IMG/VR virus record: IMGVR_UViG_3300022934_000093
Coordinates: 1 to 32,324 of that record
Source of the DNA: a virus
Direction: 5' to 3' (one strand)
Length of the DNA: 32,324 nt
The notes under the pieces are model-generated. The model was not told where the DNA came from, made no database searches, and was given only the letters and a program-made list of their open reading frames with translations. The position numbers and the translations under genes were made by a program. Positions 15,168 through 22,545 of this stretch are shown here, piece by piece; position 1 is the stretch's first letter; the number at the start of each line of letters is the position of its first letter.

Positions 15168-15602
15168 ATGGTAAACAAAACCACATTTTATACATTTGAA
15201 ATACTAGAAAAAATTTCATCAACGAAAACTAAAGCTGAAAAGATTGAACTTCTCAGAAAAGAAGAAAACAATTGGCCACTGAAAGATCTTCTTCGTGGTA
15301 CTTTTGATGAAGCAATTGTTTGGCTTTTACCAGAAGGAAAAGTTCCTTATGAACCCGCAGCAGCTGAATCTCATCCTTCAAACTGGACTCAACATAATAA
15401 GAAATTAGCTTATTTTGTAAAAGGCGGGGCCGGTGATAGAATGCTTAAGCCAAAAAGAGAAAAGATGTTTTTAGATATTCTCGAGTCAATTCATCCTCGA
15501 GATGCAGAGCTCCTTGTTGGTATGATTAACAAAAAGATGCCAATTAAGGGTATAACCAAGAAACTAGTACAGGAGGCATTTCCAAACTTAATTCTCAAAT
15601 AA
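15168..15602 (+). CDS. DUF6433-like conserved phage protein
   Basis: 144 residues, helical, with KAEKIELLRKEENNWPLKDL, FDEAIVWLLPEG and a later block RDAELLVGMINKKMPIKGI. This family regularly follows the RNase H gene in T4-like marine phages; I recall it as DUF6433. The stop-to-start distance from RNase H is one base, so a role in replication or repair is plausible. No catalytic motif is visible and I do not assign a function. Confidence 0.8.
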   Translation: MVNKTTFYTFEILEKISSTKTKAEKIELLRKEENNWPLKDLLRGTFDEAIVWLLPEGKVPYEPAAAESHPSNWTQHNKKLAYFVKGGAGDRMLKPKREKMFLDILESIHPRDAELLVGMINKKMPIKGITKKLVQEAFPNLILK

Positions 15603-15620
15603 CTTTAAATAGGAGTATAA

Positions 15621-15773
15621 ATGAGTAAAATCCAACTTGATAGACTTAAAAACGATTTATTGGAATTAACTAATTATATGGAGAGGGTAAAACAAAAAAA
15701 TAATAAAGACCTGCTTTCAAAGTTAAAACGAAAACGTGATTTTCTACAATCAAGATTGGAACAAGTTTCATAG
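15621..15773 (+). CDS. 50-residue coiled-coil-like small protein
   Basis: A small gene with a good AGGAG site (15611-15615) and ATG 15621. The protein (starting MSKIQLDRLKNDLLEL) is highly charged and almost entirely helical, with heptad-spaced Leu residues, as in a short coiled coil. It begins 18 bases after the DUF6433-like gene and ends 9 bases before a UUCG hairpin. I know no homologue. The ribosome site, clean spacing and sequence bias make it probably real. Confidence 0.65.
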   Translation: MSKIQLDRLKNDLLELTNYMERVKQKNNKDLLSKLKRKRDFLQSRLEQVS

Positions 15774-15782
15774 GAAAGGACA

Positions 15783-15802
15783 TGGGGGACTTCGGTCCCC
15801 CA
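15783..15802 (+). other. G/C-rich hairpin with C(UUCG)G tetraloop
   Basis: TGGGGGAC pairs perfectly with GTCCCCCA around TTCG, the extra-stable C(UUCG)G tetraloop. It is very G/C-rich against an AT-rich background. No T run follows (ACACAAATC), so it is not a typical intrinsic terminator. It sits 10 bases before ATG 15813 and no other ribosome site is evident there. It may block 3' exonucleases, mark an RNA-processing point or limit translation. Confidence 0.7.
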
Positions 15803-15812
15803 CACAAATCAA

Positions 15813-16040
15813 ATGCCATCATACACAATGATTAATAATGAGACCGGTGAAGAGAAAGAAATGATTCTTTCCTTAGCGGAACGAGAAGAAATCTTAGCCA
15901 CAGGAGAGTGGACTCAAAAGCTAGCTACTGCAAAATTTATTAGTCAACATGGAATGACTGTAAACAAAGCTGGGGACGGATGGAAAGATGTTCTTGGTAA
16001 AATTTCTAAAAATTCTCCTCGTAATAAAATGAACACATGA
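15813..16040 (+). CDS. small conserved phage protein related in layout to FmdB-like proteins
   Basis: 75 residues. MPSYTMINNETGEEKEM begins like the phage relatives of FmdB regulators (MPTYxF..), and GDGWKDVLGKISKNSPRNK at the end matches their C-terminal pattern. The zinc Cys pairs of true FmdB proteins are absent. It overlaps PhoH by 4 bases. The function is unknown. The start lies just after the UUCG hairpin without a good ribosome site, so its expression may depend on RNA folding or processing. Confidence 0.7.
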   Translation: MPSYTMINNETGEEKEMILSLAEREEILATGEWTQKLATAKFISQHGMTVNKAGDGWKDVLGKISKNSPRNKMNT

Positions 16041-16732
16041 AACGACAAAAGTCTGTTAACAATTCTATGTCAGTCAAATTGGATGATTTACTCCAGTTTG
16101 ATCCTCTCACAAAAAATCAAGAAATTGCATATAAATCATGGGATGATGGTGATAACTTAGTGTTAACTGGTACTGCCGGTACTGGTAAAACCTTTATGGC
16201 TCTTTATCTGGCATTAGAAGATGTTTTAGATAAAGAAACTGAATGGGATAAACTAGTTATTGTACGCTCAATGGTCCCCACAAGAGAGATGGGTTATTTA
16301 CCAGGAGATAAAGAAGCAAAAGAAGAAGCTTTTACCACACCATATAAATCTATCTGCCATGAGCTTTTTGGAGATAAGACTTCATATAATAAAATGGTAT
16401 CAGCAAATCAAATTCAATTTGAATCTACATCGTTTATTCGCGGTCAAACATTTGACAATACGATTATAGTTGTTGATGAAATGCAGAACCTAAACTTTCA
16501 TGAATTAGATTCTGTAATTACTCGCGTTGGCCGTCATAGTAAAATTATATTTAGTGGTGATTACAAACAAAGTGATTTTAAATTTGATGATGATAAACAA
16601 GGAATTGTAAGGTTCTTACAGATTGTTGAACAGCTTAAGAACTTTACTATTGTTAATTTCGGATGGGAAGACATTGTAAGATCAGACTTTGTCCGAGATT
16701 ATATTATGACAAAAGAAATGCTAGGTTATTAG
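16037..16732 (+). CDS. phoH: PhoH-family ATPase
   Basis: 231 residues. The Walker A motif GTAGTGKT spans residues 45-52. IVVDEMQN is Walker B, and SGDYKQSD is the sensor-like motif typical of PhoH. MVPTREMGYLPGD is the characteristic PhoH insert. PhoH proteins are cytoplasmic ATPases with RNA-related roles. They are extremely common in marine phages, where a link to phosphate limitation has been suggested but not settled. It shares 4 bases with the upstream gene and is followed within 10 bases by the next. Confidence 0.95.
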   Translation: MKRQKSVNNSMSVKLDDLLQFDPLTKNQEIAYKSWDDGDNLVLTGTAGTGKTFMALYLALEDVLDKETEWDKLVIVRSMVPTREMGYLPGDKEAKEEAFTTPYKSICHELFGDKTSYNKMVSANQIQFESTSFIRGQTFDNTIIVVDEMQNLNFHELDSVITRVGRHSKIIFSGDYKQSDFKFDDDKQGIVRFLQIVEQLKNFTIVNFGWEDIVRSDFVRDYIMTKEMLGY

Positions 16733-16741
16733 GAAAGGTAA

Positions 16742-16939
16742 ATGGCAAAATATTCTAGATTTGATCCCCGCAATAAAAAACGTGGTAGAAACAAAACACG
16801 ATCTCAAGAAAAAGATTTTCGTATCAAAGAATCAAAATCTGAAAAAAACTATGTACATTCTCCTCAAGATGTGTTAGAATACCAATATAATGAAGGAGAA
16901 CTATATGATGAACAATTTAAACAAGGTAATTCTTACTGA
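16742..16939 (+). CDS. small basic protein, unknown
   Basis: 65 residues with an AGGAAAGG site just upstream. The first half is very basic (FDPRNKKRGRNKTRSQEK) and the second acidic (VLEYQYNEGELYDEQF). It is probably disordered. The last 35 bases overlap the HAD gene in another frame, and the AAGGAG site of that gene lies within it. I know no family. Confidence 0.6.
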   Translation: MAKYSRFDPRNKKRGRNKTRSQEKDFRIKESKSEKNYVHSPQDVLEYQYNEGELYDEQFKQGNSY

Positions 16940-17501
16940 TTGCGATGGCGTACTCATGAATTGGGAGTATGCTTTTAATGTTTGGATGCAAAGCCACGGC
17001 TATGAAATGGTTGATGGTGGTGAAGAATGTTATGATATGGGCGATCGGTATGGATTAGATCGTCAAACAAAAAAGCTAATGTGTAAGATGTTTAATGAAT
17101 CTGCAGCCATTGGCTTCTTACCACCGCTACGTGATGCCATGTATTACGTAGATCTATTACACCGTAAGCATGGATATACTTTTCATATGATTACATCTCT
17201 GTCCAAAGATGAATCAGCTCAAAAGCTTCGTATCCAAAATACTCAAAAGCTATTTGGTGAGACTGCATTTACTAAGTTTATTTTTGAAGATACTGGAGCT
17301 GATAAAGACAATGTTCTTGCACCTTATGCTGATTCCGGATTGATTTGGATTGAAGATAAATTAGAAAATGCTGAATTAGGCGATAGTCTTGGATTAGAAA
17401 GTCTTGTTGTAGAACATGCTCACAACATGCATAACGAAGATTTTCCAACCTTTTCTAAATGGGAATACATATATGAATACATTACTGGAGAATCAGCCTA
17501 A
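16905..17501 (+). CDS. HAD-superfamily phosphatase, 5'(3')-deoxyribonucleotidase-like
   Basis: 198 residues from ATG 16905, with AAGGAG at 16893-16898; the ATG at 16890 precedes that site. LTDCDGVLMNW (nucleophile D12, acid/base D14) is HAD motif I. MITSLSKDE supplies motif II (Thr/Ser), and IWIEDKLENAE resembles the acidic motif of late HAD regions. Size and order fit phage nucleotidases that act on dNMPs, but sugar phosphates are also possible given the glycan genes downstream. It overlaps the oxygenase-like gene by 29 bases, which ties it to that operon. Confidence 0.8.
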   Translation: MMNNLNKVILTDCDGVLMNWEYAFNVWMQSHGYEMVDGGEECYDMGDRYGLDRQTKKLMCKMFNESAAIGFLPPLRDAMYYVDLLHRKHGYTFHMITSLSKDESAQKLRIQNTQKLFGETAFTKFIFEDTGADKDNVLAPYADSGLIWIEDKLENAELGDSLGLESLVVEHAHNMHNEDFPTFSKWEYIYEYITGESA

Positions 17502-18036
17502 GCTTCCAGATCATATCCATGTGTTTGATGTAGAAGGTCATGAGCAGTATAAACCTCTGCTTTTGAAATCTATAGAAGAGATGATAGAGAAAAATAATAT
17601 AGAGCCAAATGAAAAAGGTTATCTGTATGACTATCCTATGAATGTACCAAAAACATATGAAAAATTATTTGAACAATTAATATATCCATATGTAATGGAA
17701 GTTGCTGAAATATACGGGTTGCAACCAGAATATAAAAAAATAAAACCTTGGTTTCAACAATATACTCAAAACTCAGATTTTGGTTGGCATCAACACAACG
17801 GACATTGGGCAGTAGTATATTATTTAGAACTACCTGAAATGTCAGAAGCGACTGAATTTTTACATTATGATATTCCTTTAAAAGAAGGGCAGTTGATATT
17901 TTTTCCAACTTTTTTAGTACATAGATCTCCTATAATAAAAAGTAATACACGAAAAACTATTATAGCAACCAATGTGAGTTATCAAGTTGATAGAGAGTTA
18001 ATACAAAGTTATGGCGAAAAACATTTTAAACATTGA
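17473..18036 (+). CDS. putative 2OG-Fe(II) oxygenase
   Basis: 187 residues from ATG 17473. The core WHQHNGHWAVVYYLELPE (around 105-122) matches the strand carrying the first metal His in 2OG-FeII_Oxy_5-like proteins. FFPTFLVHRSP gives the distal His, and RKTIIATNVS the basic residue that binds 2-oxoglutarate. The exact second ligand of the HxD/E pair is unclear, so metal binding may be atypical. Such enzymes hydroxylate small molecules, proteins or nucleic acids. Placement ahead of two methyltransferase/glycosyltransferase-like genes, with overlaps on both sides, suggests tailoring of a glycan or metabolite. Confidence 0.65.
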   Translation: MNTLLENQPKLPDHIHVFDVEGHEQYKPLLLKSIEEMIEKNNIEPNEKGYLYDYPMNVPKTYEKLFEQLIYPYVMEVAEIYGLQPEYKKIKPWFQQYTQNSDFGWHQHNGHWAVVYYLELPEMSEATEFLHYDIPLKEGQLIFFPTFLVHRSPIIKSNTRKTIIATNVSYQVDRELIQSYGEKHFKH

Positions 18037-18619
18037 CGATCATTACTTACGTTATCCAAAAGATGAATGGGGTGGAACTGATTTAAATAATCCAGACATG
18101 ATTAATCCTTGGATTGAGATGCAAGAAATAATTAATCCAAAGAAAGTAATTGAAATTGGAATGTGGGCAGGACATGCATCTCTTGTGATGATGACTGTAT
18201 TTAAAAATTTGGAATCTTTAGTAAGCTACGATCCAAATGTTGTATCAGAAAAAAATGCAAGACAGATTAAAAAGTATTGGCCGCAACATACATTTTATAA
18301 AGAACCTATTTGGGGAAATGAGCATAGGCATACTGATATTGATTTAATTTTTGTTGATGGCAAACACATTGATGATTTCCCTAAAAAAGATTTAAAATCT
18401 TGTATGAAAATAAAACCTCGCTATATTCTAGTAGATAATATTGAATTATACGATGTTAGACTTGCTTGCAAAAGAACCTACAAATTGTTTGATATAAAAT
18501 ACGATCCAAAATATTATTTTTATACAAATATAAAATATAGTTCAGTCGCAAAATATTATGCAAACACTCCTAGTATCATGGGATTATTTAAAATGGAAGG
18601 CCACTATGACTCTGTTTGA
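18011..18619 (+). CDS. class I SAM-dependent methyltransferase-like protein
   Basis: 202 residues. KVIEIGMWAGHASL (about 44-57) is the glycine-rich SAM-binding motif I. VSYDPN is the acidic end of strand 2, and DLIFVDGKH is the motif typical of the Methyltransf_24/cephalosporin-hydroxylase-like group that modifies sugars and antibiotics. The C-terminal part is Tyr/Lys-rich without recognised motifs. It overlaps the oxygenase-like gene by 26 bases and the following small gene by 14. The target is unknown; a sugar hydroxyl is my best guess. Confidence 0.75.
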   Translation: MAKNILNIDDHYLRYPKDEWGGTDLNNPDMINPWIEMQEIINPKKVIEIGMWAGHASLVMMTVFKNLESLVSYDPNVVSEKNARQIKKYWPQHTFYKEPIWGNEHRHTDIDLIFVDGKHIDDFPKKDLKSCMKIKPRYILVDNIELYDVRLACKRTYKLFDIKYDPKYYFYTNIKYSSVAKYYANTPSIMGLFKMEGHYDSV

Positions 18620-18842
18620 AGTTTTATCTAAGAGATTCCAATACGAAGAATTAGTATCATATCGGAAAACTTTTGATTTACCGAGCTACCAGAGTGATAT
18701 TGATAGTATTAACTATTTTATAAATAATGGACATAAGAACAATCGGTTCCGTAAAAATTTTGATACAGCTATGGAACTAGCAAAAGAGATTAATCTATAT
18801 TATGGATCTTTGGAATCATTGGGTCGGGAATTGGAGAGATAA
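18606..18842 (+). CDS. 78-residue protein of unknown function
   Basis: The start at ATG 18606 follows GGAAGG; an in-frame ATG at 18558 lies deeper in the previous gene. The protein (MTLFEVLSKRFQYEELV at its start) is helical and charged, without recognised motifs. It is squeezed between two larger genes, overlapping the methyltransferase by 14 bases and the next gene by 41. It could be a remnant of a larger glycosyltransferase domain or an accessory protein. Confidence 0.55.
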   Translation: MTLFEVLSKRFQYEELVSYRKTFDLPSYQSDIDSINYFINNGHKNNRFRKNFDTAMELAKEINLYYGSLESLGRELER

Positions 18843-19623
18843 CTATGGTGTAGATACTATACGTTGGAAAACAACAGTGGGTATTGGCGATTCAATGTAT
18901 GGTATGAATATTGCTTATATGAGAGCTTTTGTAAATCAAAAGCCAACTAAACTTCAGATTCATTATCATTTTCCAGAAGACCATTATTATCATTATGAAG
19001 ATCCAGAATCTGTAGATGGAAGAGTAAAATATATCAATCAATTCTATATGTGGAAAGATATAGTCCATATAGAGCATGTCTTCAATAGTAAAGATTTTAA
19101 AGTATATCAAAAAAAGTATTTTGGAGTACAAAGAAGATCTAATTCAGAATTATATAGATATTGGGGATTTGATCCAACATTAAATACCACTCCACAATAT
19201 GGTAAAATTGTATTATGGCGACCAACATTTAATGCAGCCCAACAATTATCCGGATATAAATTACCTATGCTGGATCATGAATGGATAAGACTTATAGATA
19301 GATTAAATGACTTTGGATATAATGTAGTTGAAATAGATTATAGAACTCCAATATCTGAAGTGGTCTATCATATCCGAACTTGTGAATGCTGCATATCGTA
19401 TGAAGGTATGTGGCATTACATAGCAAAGAATTTCTTTAAGCCTCATATTGTTTTTAGTAATAGCAATATTACTCGATGGCACACTCCAGCAGCATTGTGG
19501 ATAAAAGATGGAGATTTTTATGTAAAAAGAGATTTACATAAGTTAGAATATATGATAGAATCAGCTACAGAAAAAGCAGAAAATTATAAAAACGTTTTTA
19601 ATAGATTTGTGAATGGATGGTAA
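18802..19623 (+). CDS. GT-B/GT9-like glycosyltransferase (tentative)
   Basis: 273 residues. TTVGIGDSMYGMNIAYMRAF (about 24-43) recalls the GxGD loop at the start of GT9 heptosyltransferases. GKIVLWRPTF around the middle looks like the first strand of the second domain. The later EIDYRTPISEVVYHIRTCE and SYEGMWHYIAKN fit its sugar-nucleotide region. No earlier or later ATG preserves the GIGD loop. The start overlaps the preceding small gene by 41 bases and lacks a strong ribosome site, so coupling is likely. The family call is based on pattern only. Confidence 0.55.
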   Translation: MDLWNHWVGNWRDNYGVDTIRWKTTVGIGDSMYGMNIAYMRAFVNQKPTKLQIHYHFPEDHYYHYEDPESVDGRVKYINQFYMWKDIVHIEHVFNSKDFKVYQKKYFGVQRRSNSELYRYWGFDPTLNTTPQYGKIVLWRPTFNAAQQLSGYKLPMLDHEWIRLIDRLNDFGYNVVEIDYRTPISEVVYHIRTCECCISYEGMWHYIAKNFFKPHIVFSNSNITRWHTPAALWIKDGDFYVKRDLHKLEYMIESATEKAENYKNVFNRFVNGW

Positions 19624-20583
19624 ATGCATATTGATCGTGCAGTAATAGAAATTAATGGTGGTTGCAACTATACTTGCCAAATGTGTCCACAAACAAATGA
19701 AGATGGAACACATGGTGCTCGTGGCAAAAACTGGTTAAAGAAGATGCCACTGGATGTATTTGAAGACTATGTGGCTCAATGCGCAGAAGCAGGTTTAAAC
19801 GTAGTTAACCTTGAAGGTTCTGGTGAACCAACACTAAATCGTAACTTACCAGAATATGTTGCAATTGTAAAGAAGTACGGTGCTAAGGCATTTATGTTTA
19901 CAAATGGATTTCGTATGACAGGTCAGTTTATGCATGAGGTTGTTGACGCTGGTGCTGATTTTATTCGATTTTCAATGATTGGTTATGATGAAGAGACTTA
20001 TCGCCAATGGATGAATAGTAGTTCTTTCAAAACTGTTAAATATAATTTAGAAGAAACAGCGGCTTATGTTTACGCCACATTATCAGATTGTGTTGTGGCG
20101 ACATATCATTTGATTCTTGATAATGATAATATAGATTATGAAGTAGAACAATATCGTAAGATTGTTGAAGGTGCTGGCGTAAAGACCGAAATTTGGAAGA
20201 TGCATAATTGGAGTGGAGTATATGATCCAAATTATGAAAGAGTGGGCCAAAAGAAAACTTGCGGAAGACCCTTCAGCCCTGATATTGTTATCCGCGCTGG
20301 TGGTATCGGCGGGAACGTTGGGGCTATTCATCCTTGCTGCCAAGTACTTGGAAGAGATGATGAAGCTGTACTAGGTCATTTATCAAAGAATTCTCTAGAA
20401 GACATCTGGTACGGGGATAAATATAATAAGCTACGTAAAGATCATGAGATGGGTAACTGGCCATCTTACTGCAATGATTGTGATTTCTTAATTGATGATC
20501 CTGAAGTATTAGTTTATACAAACCATGAAAGAGATCTTTATAAAATGCACGGTACAAATTTTAACTTGGATGATTACAGATGA
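19624..20583 (+). CDS. radical SAM enzyme with SPASM-like C-terminus
   Basis: 319 residues. CNYTCQMC gives the CX3CX2C cluster site (C14, C18, C21) that binds the [4Fe-4S] cluster for SAM cleavage. LEGSGEPTLN is the GE motif that contacts SAM. Further Cys residues, CGRPF, HPCC and CNDCDF in the last third, fit an auxiliary cluster domain of the SPASM/twitch type. Relatives carry out peptide, sugar or cofactor maturation. It starts exactly after the previous stop codon and overlaps the next gene by 4 bases. Codons (CGT, GGT) differ from the AGA-rich genes on both sides. The substrate is unknown; no small precursor peptide is obvious beside it. Confidence 0.9.
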   Translation: MHIDRAVIEINGGCNYTCQMCPQTNEDGTHGARGKNWLKKMPLDVFEDYVAQCAEAGLNVVNLEGSGEPTLNRNLPEYVAIVKKYGAKAFMFTNGFRMTGQFMHEVVDAGADFIRFSMIGYDEETYRQWMNSSSFKTVKYNLEETAAYVYATLSDCVVATYHLILDNDNIDYEVEQYRKIVEGAGVKTEIWKMHNWSGVYDPNYERVGQKKTCGRPFSPDIVIRAGGIGGNVGAIHPCCQVLGRDDEAVLGHLSKNSLEDIWYGDKYNKLRKDHEMGNWPSYCNDCDFLIDDPEVLVYTNHERDLYKMHGTNFNLDDYR

Positions 20584-21155
20584 GTGTAGAAGAAGTTTTC
20601 CATTTACGCAAAGATACATTGGTTTATATTATTTTCAATCCTGAAAATATGAATAATCAAATTCAAAAAATTAAAACTGCAAATAGTTTTAAAAGATTTG
20701 GATATGAAAGTATTCGATATCAGCCGTATGCAAATCCTGAAAAAGACAATGGATTTAGATTAAAGTTTGGTGGCGAATATGGAATAAATCGAGATCTCTA
20801 TATTGAAAAATGCAAATGGTATTCTTTTGCAATGATTCTGAAAAAAATCCGTAAAGAAACAAGACCTGTTATTATTACTTTTGCTGGAAATGAATTAGTA
20901 CAAGATATATCAAATAAAATAGAAACTAAAGATTTTGAAATTTTAGGCTTTTATTTAAATCTAAATAATAGAAAAAAATCCCAGCCAACTTCTGGAATCT
21001 ATATCACTCCTTTAAAAGCCAGAACATTATTTAAACAAAGACTACTTCAGAAAGAAATCACAGGACCTATTGACGGTGAAATGATTTCTTATTACAACCT
21101 AGATATAGAAGACCCGTCACAAAAATATCAATATTTTGCTATGACTAAATTATAA
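20580..21155 (+). CDS. GT25-like protein lacking the catalytic acidic triad
   Basis: 191 residues. The C-terminal pattern SGIYITPLKARTLFKQRL and GPIDGEMISYYN parallels the acceptor end of the GT25-like proteins at 21159-21806 and 27517-28164. Where those have E-H-D, this one reads TFAGNELV, so the metal/sugar-nucleotide site seems lost. The N-terminal KDTLVYIIFNPENM is a plausible first Rossmann strand. It could be a non-catalytic partner or a decaying paralogue. It overlaps the radical SAM gene by 4 bases. Confidence 0.55.
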   Translation: MSVEEVFHLRKDTLVYIIFNPENMNNQIQKIKTANSFKRFGYESIRYQPYANPEKDNGFRLKFGGEYGINRDLYIEKCKWYSFAMILKKIRKETRPVIITFAGNELVQDISNKIETKDFEILGFYLNLNNRKKSQPTSGIYITPLKARTLFKQRLLQKEITGPIDGEMISYYNLDIEDPSQKYQYFAMTKL

Positions 21156-21158
21156 TAA

Positions 21159-21806
21159 ATGTCTTATTTTGAAATCTATATGATCTCTATGAAGCACCAT
21201 CCTATTTCTGAAATGTATAAAAGAGAAGTGCTTCCATCATGGAAAGAATATGAAGTAAAACAATTTGAAGCGGTCACACCAAAAGATTTATATAAAAAGA
21301 CAAAGATTGATTTTGGTTTTAAAACCGCTGGTAGAAAAAGAGAATTTACTTCTACTGAAAAAGCAGTATGGTACAGCCATTTTGAATTGTGGTGTGAATG
21401 TGTAAAAATAAAAAAACCAATCCTTATTTTAGAGCATGATTCTAAATTAGTAAAACCTTTACCAGACATGTCAAAAGAAGGTTATAAATTTTTATCCTTT
21501 ATTAATAGAGATTATGATCCGATAGGTATTCATTTAGCTCCAGGATCCGGATATTATATCACTCAAACTGTCGCAGAAAGACTTGTAGCACAAGCAGTGG
21601 TGAAGCCTATATGGCAAAATAGCGATGGGCATATAGGAACTGTGTTGAATTTCAAACGCCAAAAAGAAATGAACGACTATCATTATATTGAACAGATAAA
21701 TATTGATGGATTAAACACGATAGACCACAAAAATCCTAATAGAACATTTATAGGCCAAGATTATGAAAACATTGATTTATCAAGTATACACCGGAAAGCG
21801 GTCTAA
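21159..21806 (+). CDS. GT25-family-like glycosyltransferase
   Basis: 215 residues. EFTSTEKAVWYSHFELW is the conserved segment preceding the active site. ILILEHDSKLV carries E92-H93-D94, equivalent to the E-D-D triad of LPS-type GT25 enzymes. GSGYYITQTVAERLV and WQNSDGHIG match the C-terminal acceptor region. It should transfer a hexose from a nucleotide sugar. The end overlaps the next gene by 44 bases, the longest overlap in this operon. Confidence 0.8.
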   Translation: MSYFEIYMISMKHHPISEMYKREVLPSWKEYEVKQFEAVTPKDLYKKTKIDFGFKTAGRKREFTSTEKAVWYSHFELWCECVKIKKPILILEHDSKLVKPLPDMSKEGYKFLSFINRDYDPIGIHLAPGSGYYITQTVAERLVAQAVVKPIWQNSDGHIGTVLNFKRQKEMNDYHYIEQINIDGLNTIDHKNPNRTFIGQDYENIDLSSIHRKAV

Positions 21807-22545
21807 GCTATACGATCATTGCACATCCAGCGTGGCAGAATATGCAGAACGAATTGGTGCAGAATATATTCAACAGCGACAACCTATTCTTATGATTAAG
21901 CCTGATATTTTTCAGACTAATAGATCAAATGAATCGTATATGAAGTATGGTGGGTTTCTTCCTATCTATGAAAAAGAAAATGCCTTTACATACCTTAAAA
22001 CATATGATAAAATAGCTGTAATAGATGCAGATGTGTGGATTAGACCAGAGTGCAATGAATCAATCTTTGATGAAGTTGGAGATGAATATCATTTTGGTGC
22101 TGTAGTTGAAAGAGATATGCCTATTACTGAAAAGTATAAACAAAAAATCTCAAACTATTCTCGTATGCAATATGGTACTATTAAGAATGTAGATTGGAAA
22201 TGGAATATCCTTGGCGCTGAGTTTATGAATATGGGGGTTATGGTTTTAAATAAATCTATTGAAAAATATTTAAATGGTGAAACTCCAAAACAGTTTTTAA
22301 GCCGGCCAAGATTTAAACCATTCATTGATGGTCTTGGCCCGTGGAAATGGTCTACTGACCAAACTCTTCTTAATACGTGGATTCGTGAAGAGAAAATGAA
22401 TATTAAACACATGGACTGGAAATGGAATGGTCTCTATAGTGCCAACACAAAAATCAAGGAATGTAATTTTGTGCATTTCTTCTTAAAAGATTTACTACCT
22501 AATCGTGGTGAGAATGTAGAACAACTGATGAAAGATATTACATGA
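21763..22545 (+). CDS. GT-A (GT8-like) glycosyltransferase, paralogue 1
   Basis: 260 residues. The start MKTLIYQVYTG and EYAERIGAEY (26-35) are shared with three paralogues at 24418, 25212 and 25910. KIAVIDADVWI holds the metal-binding DxD (D88, D90), and EFMNMGVMVLNK the NxG-type sugar-binding segment. Conserved Trp-rich stretches (DWKWN) appear twice near the end. It should be an inverting or retaining transferase on a nucleotide sugar; the sugar is not deducible. It overlaps the SQD1 homologue by 4 bases, so the two products probably act in one pathway. Confidence 0.8.
   Translation: MKTLIYQVYTGKRSKLYDHCTSSVAEYAERIGAEYIQQRQPILMIKPDIFQTNRSNESYMKYGGFLPIYEKENAFTYLKTYDKIAVIDADVWIRPECNESIFDEVGDEYHFGAVVERDMPITEKYKQKISNYSRMQYGTIKNVDWKWNILGAEFMNMGVMVLNKSIEKYLNGETPKQFLSRPRFKPFIDGLGPWKWSTDQTLLNTWIREEKMNIKHMDWKWNGLYSANTKIKECNFVHFFLKDLLPNRGENVEQLMKDIT

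Noticed and set aside
16886-16891. TATAAT before the HAD gene
   Set aside because: There is no acceptable -35 box 15-19 bases upstream, and the site lies inside a coding frame.
20083-20557. Minus-strand frames opposite the radical SAM gene
   Set aside because: Shadow frames without ribosome sites or domains. Every supported gene in the window is on the + strand.
19624-20583. RiPP (modified peptide) cluster built around the radical SAM/SPASM gene
   Set aside because: No short precursor-like gene with a leader-core layout and no RRE domain or transporter nearby. The neighbours are sugar enzymes.
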